The position numbers and the translations under genes were made by a program. Below, piece after piece: positions 53,486-63,290 of a DNA stretch of 64,000 bases. The stretch covers positions 62,001-126,000 of the forward strand of contig JAQBNT010000242.1 of assembly GCA_028288445.1 (NCBI GenBank), in the 5' to 3' direction. The notes beneath the pieces were generated by a model that made no database searches, was not told the DNA's origin, and saw nothing but the letters and a program-made list of their open reading frames with translations. Source of the stretch: Hymenobacter sp. (lineage in GTDB: Bacteria > Bacteroidota > Bacteroidia > Cytophagales > Hymenobacteraceae). How positions within the stretch are numbered: the first letter of the stretch is position 1; the number at the start of each line of letters is the position of its first letter.

Positions 53486-55033
53486 TTAAAGCCGGAAGGC
53501 TTGGTTGGGAAAGGCTGCATCCTCGTAAGGCGCAAGCAGAGGCCGGGCCCGGCTCACCGAGTCAAACACCATGGCCTGGGGCCGTTTGGGGGTGTAGGGC
53601 GGCCACTCCGCGCCGGGCGTGCCGGTGGTGATGAAGCTCACCCAGCGCCGGTGCATCTGCTGGGCCAGGGCGCGGCTCGGGGCGGCTTGGGCGGCCTTGG
53701 GGCTCAGCGTGTTCCACACGTAGCCCAGCTCCTGGGCGTGCACCGGGCCGGGCCCGCCGGGCGTGCGGTAATCGAAGCGGTAGAGCCATACCGGGTGCCC
53801 GGCCCGGGCCAACGTGCCTGCCAGTAGGTACGAGGCCAGGCGGTAGAGGTAGTCGGTGGTGGTGCGCAGCCAGGCTTGGTCGGTGGGCTGGGCGCGGTGG
53901 GCCTGCTCGTAGGCGCGCCACACCTGGGGGCCGTTGGTGCCGAAAAGCTCGGTGAGCACCGCCGGATTAGGCTCTTTCAGCGTCGGCCAGAAACCCATGA
54001 ACAGGCCGGCCTCGTCGCGGTTGGTGCCGACCAGGGCGCGCACCCGGGCCCGGCCGAGACGGGCCAGGTGCGTCAGGGGTGCCTCGGGAATGGTAATGCC
54101 ATCGAGCACCGGGCCAAATAGTTGCAAGCCACCGGGCCCGGCCGCCAGCTTCTGCTGCGCCCGGATGAGGTCGGCCGCCGGCAGCGTGAGGAGCTGCGCC
54201 GTTTGGTCGGCGTGCAGCCCCAGCACGGCCAGCAGCCGCGCCGTGACGGCCGTCGCCGTAGCGGTGTCGCGCACGGCCTGCGTGCCCCCGCTTTCCAGAA
54301 TAACCTGTTGGTAAAGGCCATCGGCGGCGGGGGTAGCCATCACGGCGCTCACCAGCTTGGCCCCGGCCGATTCCCCCATGACTGTGACCCGGCCCGGGTC
54401 GCCCCCAAAAGCCGCGATGTTGGCGTGCACCCAGCGCAGGGCGGCCACCACGTCGAGCACCCCCGCGTTGCCGGCTGGCCGGTAGGCGGCACCCAGTTGG
54501 TGGCCCAGCTGCAAAAAGCCAAACGCGCCCAGTCGGTAGTTAATGCTCACGGCCACAAGGCTGTCGCGGCGGGCAAAATTCTGCCCCGGAAAATCATCGC
54601 CGGAGCCACCCGTGAACGCGCCGCCATGCACCCACACCACCACCGCCTTGGGCCGGGCGGCGCGGAGTGAAGGCGTCCACACGTTCAGCGTGAGGCAGTT
54701 TTCGTCACCCTGCGGCCCGGCATTGCCACCTTGCGGCGCACGCGGGCCGAAAGCCGTGGCGGGCCGCACCCCGGGCCAGCGCGGCAGCGGCTGGGGCGGC
54801 AAAAACCGTAGGTTCCCGGTTGGCGGCAGGGCATACGCTATGCCTTTAAATATGAGCATGCCGGTACTGTCGCGCAGGCCTTGCAGCCCGCCCGCCGGCG
54901 TCTGGCAAATGGGGCCCACAAGGGCGGCCGGGGCTTGGGCAGCCGTTCGGCCAGGGGCCAGGCCGGCCAAGGCAGCCACCAACAGCCACCGGCCCAATGC
55001 CGGTGACCCGGTTAAAGTGACGAGCCCTACCAT
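53486..55033 (-). CDS. type B carboxylesterase
   Basis: A 515-residue secreted esterase of the carboxylesterase/acetylcholinesterase family. An N-terminal hydrophobic leader ends near TAAQAPA. It has the ENCLTLNVWTP block, the oxyanion VWVHGGAFTGGSG, the nucleophile Ser in VTVMGESAGAKLVS, Glu in GTNRDEAGLFMG and His in VHAQELGYVW. It overlaps the stop of the upstream GH30 gene by 7 bp (ATGGTAG), so it is translationally coupled. It may remove acyl groups from the target glucan or its oligomers. Confidence 0.9.
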   Translation of the reverse strand: MVGLVTLTGSPALGRWLLVAALAGLAPGRTAAQAPAALVGPICQTPAGGLQGLRDSTGMLIFKGIAYALPPTGNLRFLPPQPLPRWPGVRPATAFGPRAPQGGNAGPQGDENCLTLNVWTPSLRAARPKAVVVWVHGGAFTGGSGDDFPGQNFARRDSLVAVSINYRLGAFGFLQLGHQLGAAYRPAGNAGVLDVVAALRWVHANIAAFGGDPGRVTVMGESAGAKLVSAVMATPAADGLYQQVILESGGTQAVRDTATATAVTARLLAVLGLHADQTAQLLTLPAADLIRAQQKLAAGPGGLQLFGPVLDGITIPEAPLTHLARLGRARVRALVGTNRDEAGLFMGFWPTLKEPNPAVLTELFGTNGPQVWRAYEQAHRAQPTDQAWLRTTTDYLYRLASYLLAGTLARAGHPVWLYRFDYRTPGGPGPVHAQELGYVWNTLSPKAAQAAPSRALAQQMHRRWVSFITTGTPGAEWPPYTPKRPQAMVFDSVSRARPLLAPYEDAAFPNQAFRL

Positions 55034-56505
55034 ACGTAGGTCGCTACCGAGCCGCTGTAAAGCGACGTGTTGACCATCTTGCCCTTATACTGAATGTTGA
55101 AGTTTTGCAGCGCGGAACCAGTGTTCAACACTACCAGCACGCGCTTGCCGTTGGGGGTTTTATAGGCCACGTTGGGCAGGTTGGGGGGCACGTTGGTGGC
55201 CACGCGCACCGAGCCGGGGCGCACAAATTTGCTGCTGTGGGCCACCGTGTAGTAGGCCACGTTGCGCGTCACGGTGTTACCCGAAATCGTAACTGCGCCC
55301 AGGCATTGGGTGCAGCCCCCGGGCGTGGATGGACCAAAGCTCGGGTCGCTGGCCAGGTTCCATTCCAGCACGTTGCGGCTCCAGTTGCGCACCGCCCCGA
55401 TTTCGAGGTTGTTTACGTGGTAGCTCAAGTCACTGCCGAAGGACGTGGTGCCGGGCGATTGGGTCCACTGCTCGGTGAAGTACACGTGTTTGCTGGGAAA
55501 CTGGTCGTGGATGCCGCCCAGCGCACTAATGGAGCCGCCGTAGAGGTGAAATGCCGAGCCATCGACATAGGCGCTGGCGGCGGGGTCGCTCAGGACGGTA
55601 TTCACGAAGTTCAGGCCGGCCTGGTCGGGGTTGTGGTCGTAGGCAATGATTTTGGTCGTTAGTCCCGCCGCCTGGAAAGCGGGGCCTACGTTGTTCTTGA
55701 TGAAGGTGGCCTGCTGGGCACCCGTCATCAGCATGCTGGGATTGTTGCCACCGTAGAGGGGCTCGTTTTGCAGTGTCACGGCATCAACAGGGATACCCTG
55801 GGCGGCCATTTGCTGGATGTATTTCACAAAGTAGCGGGCGTAGGCATCGTAGTACTGCGGCAGCAGGCTGCCGCCCACGGAGCTGTTGTTCGATTTCATC
55901 CACGACGGGGCCGTCCAGGGCGAGCCGAGGATTTTGATGGCCGGGTTCACCGCCAGAATCTCGCGCAGCACCGGAATGAAATAGGCCTGGTCCGGAGCCA
56001 GACTGAAGCTAGCCAGGCTAGGGTCGGGCAAGCTGGCATCGTCGTAAGTATATACCTGGCTGCTCAGGTCCGAAGCACCGATGCTGACGCGCAAATAACT
56101 CACGCCCAGGTACGTGCTGTCCGTCGCAAACAATTCCCGGATGAGCGCCGCCCGGCTGCTGGCCGTCATCTGGCTCAGCACGTAGGCACTGCCCCCGGTG
56201 AGGGTATAGCCGAAGCCGTCCATGGTCTGGAAAGTCTGGGTGGTATCCACCGCAATGGTGGGGTCGGTGTTGGTATTCGGGCCAAAAACCAGGCTGACTT
56301 TGGGCCGGGAAAACAGCGCCGTCTTATCGGGCATCGTCAGCCACACGGCTACCTGCGACGGAGCCGTGGGCGTGTTCGGCGTAGTGGGAGTAGTGGGCGT
56401 GTTCGGCGTAGTAGGCGTGTTCGAGGCCGCCGGCTCGGCGTCTTTCTTGCAGCCGCCCAGCAGCAGGAGCGCCAAAAACAGAGTGGCCGCAGTAGGAAAG
56501 GTCAT
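55027..56505 (-). CDS. GH30-family glycoside hydrolase (b), lipoprotein
   Basis: A 492-residue surface lipoprotein. The lipobox is LLLLGGCKKD, followed by a Thr/Pro/Asn linker of NTPTTP-type repeats (residues about 28-50). The GH30 barrel has FQTMDGFGYTLTGGSAYVLS, SPWTAPSWMKSN, acid/base Glu in VTLQNEPLYGGNN and nucleophile Glu in VYFTEQWTQSP. The C-terminal beta domain begins SSKFVRPGSVRVA. Close paralog of copy c. GH30 enzymes of this type act on beta-1,6-glucan. 33 bp downstream of copy c. Confidence 0.92.
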   Translation of the reverse strand: MTFPTAATLFLALLLLGGCKKDAEPAASNTPTTPNTPTTPTTPNTPTAPSQVAVWLTMPDKTALFSRPKVSLVFGPNTNTDPTIAVDTTQTFQTMDGFGYTLTGGSAYVLSQMTASSRAALIRELFATDSTYLGVSYLRVSIGASDLSSQVYTYDDASLPDPSLASFSLAPDQAYFIPVLREILAVNPAIKILGSPWTAPSWMKSNNSSVGGSLLPQYYDAYARYFVKYIQQMAAQGIPVDAVTLQNEPLYGGNNPSMLMTGAQQATFIKNNVGPAFQAAGLTTKIIAYDHNPDQAGLNFVNTVLSDPAASAYVDGSAFHLYGGSISALGGIHDQFPSKHVYFTEQWTQSPGTTSFGSDLSYHVNNLEIGAVRNWSRNVLEWNLASDPSFGPSTPGGCTQCLGAVTISGNTVTRNVAYYTVAHSSKFVRPGSVRVATNVPPNLPNVAYKTPNGKRVLVVLNTGSALQNFNIQYKGKMVNTSLYSGSVATYVW

Positions 56506-56538
56506 GGAGAGGGGTGGGTTTTAGAAAAAGCCGGCTCG

Positions 56539-57993
56539 CTACCACACGTAGGTGGCCACCGCGCCGGCCGGCAGCGTGGCCGGCACGGTGCGGCCCTGGT
56601 AGCGCAGGCTGAAGGTTTGGGGTGTGGCCTGGTCGTTTTGCACCAGCAAAACGTGGCGGCCGGTGGGGGTGCGGTAGGCCACGTTGGGCAGCCCGGCCGC
56701 CGTGCTGGAAGCAATTCGCACCGAGCCGGGGCGCACAAACTTGCTGCTGTGGGCCACCGTGTAGTAGGCCACGTTGCGCGTCACGGTGTCGCCGGCCAGC
56801 GTAATGGCCCCGAGGCACTGGTTGCAGCCGCCGGGCGTGTGCGGGTTCTGATGCGGGTCGGCGGCCAGGTTCCATTCCAGCACGTTGCGGGCCCAGTTGC
56901 GGGGCGCACCCACAAACAGATTTTTGACGTGCCAGCCCAGGTTGTCGGCAAACTTGCTCCGCGAACCCACCCACTCTTCCGTGAAGTAGACGTGCTTCTG
57001 CGGAAATGCATCGTGCACTTTGCTCAGCGCCTCAATGGGGCCGGCGTAGAGGTGAAAGGCCGAGCCGTTCACGTAAGGGTTGGCCGTGGCGTCATTCAGC
57101 ACCGTGAGCGGGTATTCGGGCTTGTCGGCGTTGTGGTCGTAGCAGATGATTTTGGTGTCGAGCTTGGCCGCTTTGAAGGCCGGGCCCAGGTGCTTGCCAA
57201 TGAATTCGGCCTGTTGCTCGGCCAGCATCAGCAGGCTGGGGTTGTTGCCGGGGTGCAGCGGCTCGTTTTGCACCGTAATGGCATCGAGGCGAATGCCGGC
57301 GGCTTTCATGCCTTGAATGTATTTCACGAAATACTGGGCGTAGGCCGGGTAAAACTCCGGCTTGAGGCTGCCGCCCTTGGTTTCGCCGTTGGTTTTCATC
57401 CAGGTGGGCGGGCTCCAGGGCGAGCCCAGTAGCTTGATGCTCGGGTTGATGGCCAGAATCTCCTTTAGCACCGGAAGGAGGTGCTTTTCGTCGGGGGCGA
57501 GGCTGAATTTGGCCAGTGTGGGGTCGGTCTGGCCAGCGGGCAGGTCGTCGTAGCTGAAAACCTGGGCATCAAGGTCCGAAGCCCCAATGCTCAGGCGTAA
57601 GTAGCTCACGCCAATTCCCTTGTCATCCGTCCCGAATAACTCGCGCAGCAGTGCCGCACGCTTGGCCGGGCTCATGGCCTGCAGCAATTCGGCGCTGCCG
57701 CCGGTGAGGCAGTAGCCGAAGCCATCCATGGTCTGGAAGCGCTGGCTATCGTCTATTTCTATAACAGTGCCGGTTGTGGCGGCAGTACCGAAGGACTGCT
57801 TGCCTGGCTGCAGCTGCAGGGCTTGGGTCTGGTCGGCGGTGGTCAGCCAGCAGGTTACGGAGGCAGTCGTTTTGGTTGGGTTTTTGGGTGCGCCTTTGCG
57901 CGTCTGGCCGTGGCCGGGCAGCAGCGTGAGCGTGAGCAGGGCCGCCGTGCTCCAGCGGAATGTGCTCCAGCGGAATATCGAAACCGGGTTCAT
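56539..57993 (-). CDS. GH30-family glycoside hydrolase (c)
   Basis: A 484-residue secreted GH30 enzyme. The leader MNPVSIFRWSTFRWSTAALL contains a tandem FRWST duplication. The barrel has FQTMDGFGYCLTGGSAELLQ, SPWSPPTWMKTN, acid/base Glu in ITVQNEPLHPGNN and nucleophile Glu in VYFTEEWVGSR. The C-terminal beta domain (SSKFVRPGSVRIASSTAAG) closes with GAVATYVW, as in copy b. It is probably the periplasmic partner of lipoprotein copy b. Start at 57993 rather than 58059 because the signal peptide begins there. It follows SusD after 165 bp. Confidence 0.92.
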   Translation of the reverse strand: MNPVSIFRWSTFRWSTAALLTLTLLPGHGQTRKGAPKNPTKTTASVTCWLTTADQTQALQLQPGKQSFGTAATTGTVIEIDDSQRFQTMDGFGYCLTGGSAELLQAMSPAKRAALLRELFGTDDKGIGVSYLRLSIGASDLDAQVFSYDDLPAGQTDPTLAKFSLAPDEKHLLPVLKEILAINPSIKLLGSPWSPPTWMKTNGETKGGSLKPEFYPAYAQYFVKYIQGMKAAGIRLDAITVQNEPLHPGNNPSLLMLAEQQAEFIGKHLGPAFKAAKLDTKIICYDHNADKPEYPLTVLNDATANPYVNGSAFHLYAGPIEALSKVHDAFPQKHVYFTEEWVGSRSKFADNLGWHVKNLFVGAPRNWARNVLEWNLAADPHQNPHTPGGCNQCLGAITLAGDTVTRNVAYYTVAHSSKFVRPGSVRIASSTAAGLPNVAYRTPTGRHVLLVQNDQATPQTFSLRYQGRTVPATLPAGAVATYVW

Positions 57994-58158
57994 ACGCTTC
58001 ACAAATAGAAAACGCGGCTGGCAGGCGCTCGCGAGGCCTGCCAGCCGCATCGGATTCAAAAGGATAATTAATTGCCCGATAGCGTGTCGCTCCGGGGCCG
58101 GAAGCAGGAAAGATTGTTCCCACCACTTATCCGCCTCCGTCCCGAAACGACAGCTAGG

Positions 58159-59646
58159 CTAGAACCCCGGGTTTTGCTTGGCCTGGGGGTTGGTGTTGAT
58201 TTCGGCCTGCGGAATGGGGAAGAGCAGGTAGTTGGCATCGCGGACGCCGGTGCGCCGTTGCGCAATGATGTCCAGCGCGGTCACGGTGTGGGTGGCCGCG
58301 GCATCGGCGGCCGTGTGGCGGGCGTAGCGCACCAAATCCCACCACCGCTCGCCTTCGAAAGCCAGCTCCAAGCGGCGCTGGCGGTCTATTTCGTTGCGCA
58401 GGGCCTGCTTGCTGGCGGCCTGCGGCGAGGCCGTGGTGAGGGCAGAGAGGCCGGCGCGCTGGCGCACCAGGTTCAGCTTGGCCAGCACGTCGGGGCTGGG
58501 GCCGGTGAGCTCGTTGCCGGCTTCGGCGTAGGCCAGCAGCACTTCGGCGTAGCGCAGCACGTAGGTGTTGTCCACGGAGTTGAAGTTGCCGCCGATGCTG
58601 GTCGACTTGTACACGAAGGGGCCCCGGTCGCTGATGGCGTTGGTGCCGGGGAGGCGGTTTTTGCGGCAGTCGATGTAGCTGACGTGGTTGCGCCCGATAA
58701 AGCCGCCGCCCGAGGTCAGCACGTTGCCGACAAAGGCCCAGCGCTGGTCATTCACCGTGTCGGCATAGGCAATCAGCTCATCCGAAGGCAGGTTGTACTT
58801 CGAAAAAGAGTACGTGGCCAGCGGAAACGGCAGCACCAGGTCGGGCACGCCGTTGCCCGAGTCGAGCGTGCCGGCAAACTGCACTTCGAAGAGGGACTCG
58901 GCTCCTTTGTTCTCGGCGGGGAAAAGTGACCGGAAAGGGGGAAGTACGATGTTGTTGGCAATGACCTTGTTGGCCGCCGCTTGGGCCGCGGCCCAGTTGC
59001 GTTGCGTGAGCTGCACGCGGGTTAGCAGGGCGTTGGCCGATTTTTTGGTGGCGCGGTTGGGGTTCACGTTGGCCATCTGCACGGCCGCCTGGCTCAGGTC
59101 ATTCACCACTTGTGCGTACACTTCTTCGGCAGAAGCACGGGGCAGGTTCAACTCCGCTGGCGAAGCCGATTCGGCCGGCGCAAGGTGCATGGGTACGCCG
59201 CCGTAGGCGCGCACCAAGTTGAAGTAACACAAGCCGCGCACGAAGCGGGCCTCGCCCAGAATCTGGCTGCGCCGGGCGGTGTCCATCGTGACGGTAGGCA
59301 CGTACTTAAGCACGATGTTGGCCCGGTTGATGCCCAGGTAGGCCTGCCGAAACACATTGCCAACCTGCCCGGTGCCAGAGGTCCAGGCAATGTTGCGTAG
59401 CGCAATCACGTCGTTGCTGAGGCTGGTGACGTTGTCGCTCGGCATCTCGCCCATCGTCAGCAGGTCCTGGCCGTAGGCCCCGGAGGGTTGCAGGGCATCG
59501 TACGCCGCCGTGAGGCTGGATTCGGCATCGTCGGGCGAGGTAAAGAAGTTGCTGGGCGTGATGCTGGTGAGCGGCTCCTTCTGGAGGAAATCGCAGCCGG
59601 CCAGCAGCGTAAGCGCGCAAATAGGGAGGATAAATAACTTTTTCAT
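58159..59646 (-). CDS. SusD/RagB-family glycan-binding lipoprotein
   Basis: A 495-residue outer-membrane lipoprotein. The leader is MKKLFILPICALTLLAGCDF with a lipobox Cys, followed by the SusD opening FLQKEPLTSITPSNFF. It has the ARFVRGLCYFNLVRAYGGVP tetratricopeptide core and the C-terminal RQRRLELAFEGERWWDLVRY block typical of RagB/SusD. It forms the lid of the SusC transporter and binds the oligosaccharide. 25 bp downstream of susC, so co-transcribed. Confidence 0.95.
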   Translation of the reverse strand: MKKLFILPICALTLLAGCDFLQKEPLTSITPSNFFTSPDDAESSLTAAYDALQPSGAYGQDLLTMGEMPSDNVTSLSNDVIALRNIAWTSGTGQVGNVFRQAYLGINRANIVLKYVPTVTMDTARRSQILGEARFVRGLCYFNLVRAYGGVPMHLAPAESASPAELNLPRASAEEVYAQVVNDLSQAAVQMANVNPNRATKKSANALLTRVQLTQRNWAAAQAAANKVIANNIVLPPFRSLFPAENKGAESLFEVQFAGTLDSGNGVPDLVLPFPLATYSFSKYNLPSDELIAYADTVNDQRWAFVGNVLTSGGGFIGRNHVSYIDCRKNRLPGTNAISDRGPFVYKSTSIGGNFNSVDNTYVLRYAEVLLAYAEAGNELTGPSPDVLAKLNLVRQRAGLSALTTASPQAASKQALRNEIDRQRRLELAFEGERWWDLVRYARHTAADAAATHTVTALDIIAQRRTGVRDANYLLFPIPQAEINTNPQAKQNPGF

Positions 59647-59671
59647 GGGAATTCCAGGGAGGGGAAGCGGC

Positions 59672-62600
59672 TTAGAAATTGGCGTTGAGCCCTACGGTAT
59701 AGATGCGCGAAGTGGGGTATACCCCGAAGTCGCGGCCCAGGCTGGTGGAGGAGAAGGGGTCGGCGCTGACCTCCGGGTCGTAGCCGAGGTAATTCGTCCA
59801 GGTCACTAGGTTCTGGCCCGTCACGTACAGGCGCAAGGTCTTGATGGCCGCGTGTTTGGAGAAGCTGGCGGGCACGTTGTAGGCCAGCGTCAGGTTCTTG
59901 AGGCGCACGTAGGAGCCGTCCTCGATGAAGCGGGTCGAGAGGCGGTTGTTGCCGTTCGGGTCGCTGCGCACGGGGCGCGGAATGTCGGTATCGGTGTTGG
60001 TAGGCGTCCAGTGGTTCAGCACGCGGGTGCTTTGGTTCAGCGGGTCGGTCTGGCCTTCGGTCACGGTGCGGGTTTGGTTGTAGATGTCGTTGCCGAAGCT
60101 GCCCTGGAAGAACACGCTCAGCTCAAGCCCTTTGTAAGCGAAGGAGTTGGTGACACCCGCAAACACCCTGGGGTTGGGGTTGCCGATGATGGTGCGGTCG
60201 CTGGCGTTGATGACGCCGTCGCCGTTCAGGTCCTTGAATTTGATGTCGCCGGGAGCCGTTTTGGTGTTCTGGTAGATGCCCGTGGAAGAGCCTTTGTTCA
60301 GGGCCGCCAGCTGGTCGGCGGTTTGAATGATGCCATCGGCCACGTAACCGTAGAACACGCCGAGCGGCGTGCCGGGCTGCAGGATGGTGTTGCCCTGGAG
60401 GATGGTGCGCGGCACCTGCACGCCAGCGTCGTTGGCCTGCGTGCCCAGGTCCAGCACCTTGTTGCGGTTGCCCGAGATGTTGAAGTTGGTGGTCCAGGCG
60501 AAAGCGCCGTTCTGGCCGTCCACGTTGTTCGTCACCAGGCCCAGCTCGATGCCCCGGTTCTGAATCGTGCCAATGTTTTGGAGGATGGTCAGGTTCTGCG
60601 CGCCCGAGCTCTGCGGGATGGGCACGCTGTTGAGCAAGTCCTTGGTTTGCTTGTCGTAGATGTCGAAGGTGAAGGTGAGGCGGTTGTTGAACATGCCCAA
60701 ATCGATGCCCCCGTTGTACTGGTACGTGGTTTCCCACTTCACCTCGTTGCCGATGTCGCTTTGCGAAATCCCGCCCACGATGGTGCCGCCCGTGCCCTGG
60801 TAATTGTAGCCCAGGCCGTAGCGCGAGTAGCGCTGGTAGGTGTAAAACTCCGAGTTGCCGTTGGCCCCGAAGCTGGCGCGCAGCTTCAAATCCGAAATAG
60901 CCTTGGTTTGCGGGAAGAACGATTCTTTCGACACGCGCCAGCCCAGCGCCACGGCCGGAAAGTAGCCAAAGCGGTTGGCCGCGCTGAACTTGCTGCTGGC
61001 ATCGGCCCGGAAGCTCACCGTGGCCAGGTAGCGCTCATCGTAGTTGTAAATGGCACGGCTGAACAGGCTGAACAGCGCCCATTGGTCGGCGTAGCTGCCC
61101 GGAATACCGTCTGCGATGGACCCGCCGCTGAGGTAGGGCACGGCGTTGGAGGCGAAGCTCTTGGTGCCCGCGCCCGAAGTGAAGCGGTCGGACGCCTGCA
61201 TCGACTGGCCGGCCAGCACCGTGAGGTGGTGCTTGTCGCCGAGGGTGGGGTTGTAGGTCAGCGTGTTTTCCAGCAGCCAGATGGTCTGCTGGTTGGTAGC
61301 CGTGCGGGCCGAGCCGCGCAGCGAGGGGTCCACGCCGGGCAGGGCCAACGGCGGGTAGTTGCGGCTGATGAACGTATTCTCGGTCTGGTAGCGCAGGTCG
61401 AGGGCCGCCGAGGAGCGCAGCGTCAGGTTCTTGAGGATGTCCAGCTCGCCGAAGATGTTGCCGATGGTCTGGTACACCACGGCCTTGTTGCTGCTTTCCT
61501 GCAGGTTACCAATCGGGTTGTCGAAGTTCGAGGCGAAGGTATTCACGCTGTACATGCCCAGCGCATTCAGCACCGGAATGGTCGGAATCTGGGTCAGGGC
61601 GGCTATCACCGTGCCCGAACTGCCCGCGCCCAGCTCCGAACGCACGCTGCCGTTGGTGAAGCTGCGGCTCATGTTCAGGTTCGTGCCCAGCCGGAACCGG
61701 TTGCTGATGTGTTGGTCCAGGTTCAGCTTGAAATTGTAGCGGTCGAAGCCCGAATTGATGTTGATGCCGTCCTGCTTGAAGTAGCCTCCGGCCAGGTAGT
61801 AGCGGGTTTTTTCCGTGCCGCCGCTCACATTGAGCTGGTAGCTCTGGATGTCGGCCGGGCGGTACACTTCATCCTGCCAGTCGGTGTTATAAGGCGGCAG
61901 GTTGTTGAGGTCGGCGAAGCCGGGGGCCTGGCCGGCATTGGCCAGCACCTCGTTATACTCCTTCGCAAACTGCGCCGAGTTGAGCACGTCCAGCTTTTTG
62001 CGCAGCTTCTGGCGGCCGTAGTACACGCTCAGGCCCACCTGCGCCTGGCCCACTTTGCCCTTCTTGGTCGTAACCACCACCACGCCGTTGGCGGCGCGTA
62101 CGCCATAAATGGCCGCGCCCGCGCCGTCCTTCAGCACGTCAATGCTCTCAATGTCGCTGGGGTTGATGGTGTTGAGCGGGTTCAGGCGCTGGTTGCCCAC
62201 CTTTAGCTCCTGGCTGCCTTCGTAATCGGGCAGTACCGGCACGCCGTCAATCACATACAGCGGCGAGCCGTTCAGGCTTACTGAGGCGTTGCCCCGTATC
62301 CGCACGTTGATGCCCGCGCCGGGTGCACCCGATGGGGCCGTTACCTGCACGCCGGGCGCCTGGCCCTGCAGCGCTTGGTCGAAGCCCGCCACCGGCTGGC
62401 GTGCCAGCGCCGCGCCGCTTACTGACGCTACCGACGTAGTCAACTCCTGGCGGGTTTGGGTGCCGTAGCCCACCACCACGACTTCTTTCAGCGCCTGCGT
62501 ATCGTCTTTCAGCTGGATGCTGAACGTGGTGGTAGTGCCCACCGGCACCTCCTGCCGGACGAAGCCAACGGAGGTGAATACCAACGTGCTGCCTTCCGGG

Positions 62601-62881
62601 GCACTCAGCGAAAAGTTGCCGTTGACATCAGTCGCCGTACCGTTGGTGGTGCCCTTCACGAGCACCGTAACGCCGGGCAGGCCTTCGCCGGCCGCATTCG
62701 TTACGCGCCCCGTCACGGGAGTGTCGCGCACGGCACGGGCCGGGAGCACGGTCCTAAAACTGGCAGCCTGCACGGCGGGCGCGGCCCCCAGGCCCGTGAG
62801 TAATGTGCCGCTCAGCGCGGAAGTGAGCAGCGCCTTCCTAAAGGGCCCGGGGCCCGGTAAAAATGGTAAAGGAGTTGGCAT
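59672..62881 (-). CDS. SusC/RagA-family TonB-dependent transporter
   Basis: A 1069-residue outer-membrane transporter. Signal peptide region, then a carboxypeptidase-like domain (VTGRVTNAAGEGLPGVTVLV), the SusC signature VVVVGYGTQTRQELTTSVAS, the plug (NVRIRGNASVSLNGSPLYVI, DIESIDVLKDGAGAAIYG) and a long beta barrel ending SRIYTVGLNANF. It imports the glucan oligomers bound by SusD, using TonB energy. The start at 62881 (MPTPLPFLPG) is preferred because the upstream in-frame extension carries no protein-like sequence. Confidence 0.95.
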   Translation of the reverse strand: MPTPLPFLPGPGPFRKALLTSALSGTLLTGLGAAPAVQAASFRTVLPARAVRDTPVTGRVTNAAGEGLPGVTVLVKGTTNGTATDVNGNFSLSAPEGSTLVFTSVGFVRQEVPVGTTTTFSIQLKDDTQALKEVVVVGYGTQTRQELTTSVASVSGAALARQPVAGFDQALQGQAPGVQVTAPSGAPGAGINVRIRGNASVSLNGSPLYVIDGVPVLPDYEGSQELKVGNQRLNPLNTINPSDIESIDVLKDGAGAAIYGVRAANGVVVVTTKKGKVGQAQVGLSVYYGRQKLRKKLDVLNSAQFAKEYNEVLANAGQAPGFADLNNLPPYNTDWQDEVYRPADIQSYQLNVSGGTEKTRYYLAGGYFKQDGININSGFDRYNFKLNLDQHISNRFRLGTNLNMSRSFTNGSVRSELGAGSSGTVIAALTQIPTIPVLNALGMYSVNTFASNFDNPIGNLQESSNKAVVYQTIGNIFGELDILKNLTLRSSAALDLRYQTENTFISRNYPPLALPGVDPSLRGSARTATNQQTIWLLENTLTYNPTLGDKHHLTVLAGQSMQASDRFTSGAGTKSFASNAVPYLSGGSIADGIPGSYADQWALFSLFSRAIYNYDERYLATVSFRADASSKFSAANRFGYFPAVALGWRVSKESFFPQTKAISDLKLRASFGANGNSEFYTYQRYSRYGLGYNYQGTGGTIVGGISQSDIGNEVKWETTYQYNGGIDLGMFNNRLTFTFDIYDKQTKDLLNSVPIPQSSGAQNLTILQNIGTIQNRGIELGLVTNNVDGQNGAFAWTTNFNISGNRNKVLDLGTQANDAGVQVPRTILQGNTILQPGTPLGVFYGYVADGIIQTADQLAALNKGSSTGIYQNTKTAPGDIKFKDLNGDGVINASDRTIIGNPNPRVFAGVTNSFAYKGLELSVFFQGSFGNDIYNQTRTVTEGQTDPLNQSTRVLNHWTPTNTDTDIPRPVRSDPNGNNRLSTRFIEDGSYVRLKNLTLAYNVPASFSKHAAIKTLRLYVTGQNLVTWTNYLGYDPEVSADPFSSTSLGRDFGVYPTSRIYTVGLNANF

Positions 62882-63231
62882 GGGTTGGTGAGTTGGGTGG
62901 GAAATGAGAATTGGGATGCAGCAACTAAAAATCGGCGGCCCCGGCTTGGCTTTGCCTGCCCGGGTACCGTTAGCAGTTCGAGGGTATTGGGGCCGGGCCA
63001 CTCTCCGCTCGCTCGCCAGTAACTGCGGAAAAAGACGTTTGGCTGCCGACCGGAAGCCCGGTGCCGCTAGCTTTAGCAATGCAAACGATTGGGGCTGGAA
63101 TGGTCATTTAGGCAGATGATTCCAACAAAGGTCCTGGCCCAGCCCTGGCATCACTATCTCATTTGTACCAAAATCTGTTCATCAGAATACATTCAAGTAA
63201 AACTGATGTTAATCAGCAGGTTGATTAATAA
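62882..63231 (-). promoter_or_regulatory. susC promoter region
   Basis: Intergenic stretch upstream of susC; no gene seen. On the minus strand GGACCTTTGTTGG (about 63123-63135) resembles the -7 box and shares GGACCTTTGT with the palindromes at 21345 and 24612. The hybrid regulator encoded upstream would act here. Confidence 0.4.
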
Positions 63232-63266
63232 AAAAAGTGACACCCGCACGAGGCGAGTGTCACTTT
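63232..63266 (-). terminator. terminator after hybrid regulator
   Basis: AAAAGTGACAC (63232-63242) pairs with GTGTCACTTTT (63256-63266), flanked by A and T tracts. It separates the regulator from susC. Confidence 0.8.
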
Positions 63267-63290
63267 TAGCACACGATTCGAGACAATCTA

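Noticed and set aside
55768-57432. 554-codon open frame on the plus strand opposite the GH30 genes
   Set aside because: Antisense shadow of two catalytically complete GH30 genes; no domain or start context.
59852-62206. 784-codon open frame on the plus strand opposite susC
   Set aside because: Antisense shadow caused by GC-rich codons; Val/Ala/His-rich, no recognisable fold.
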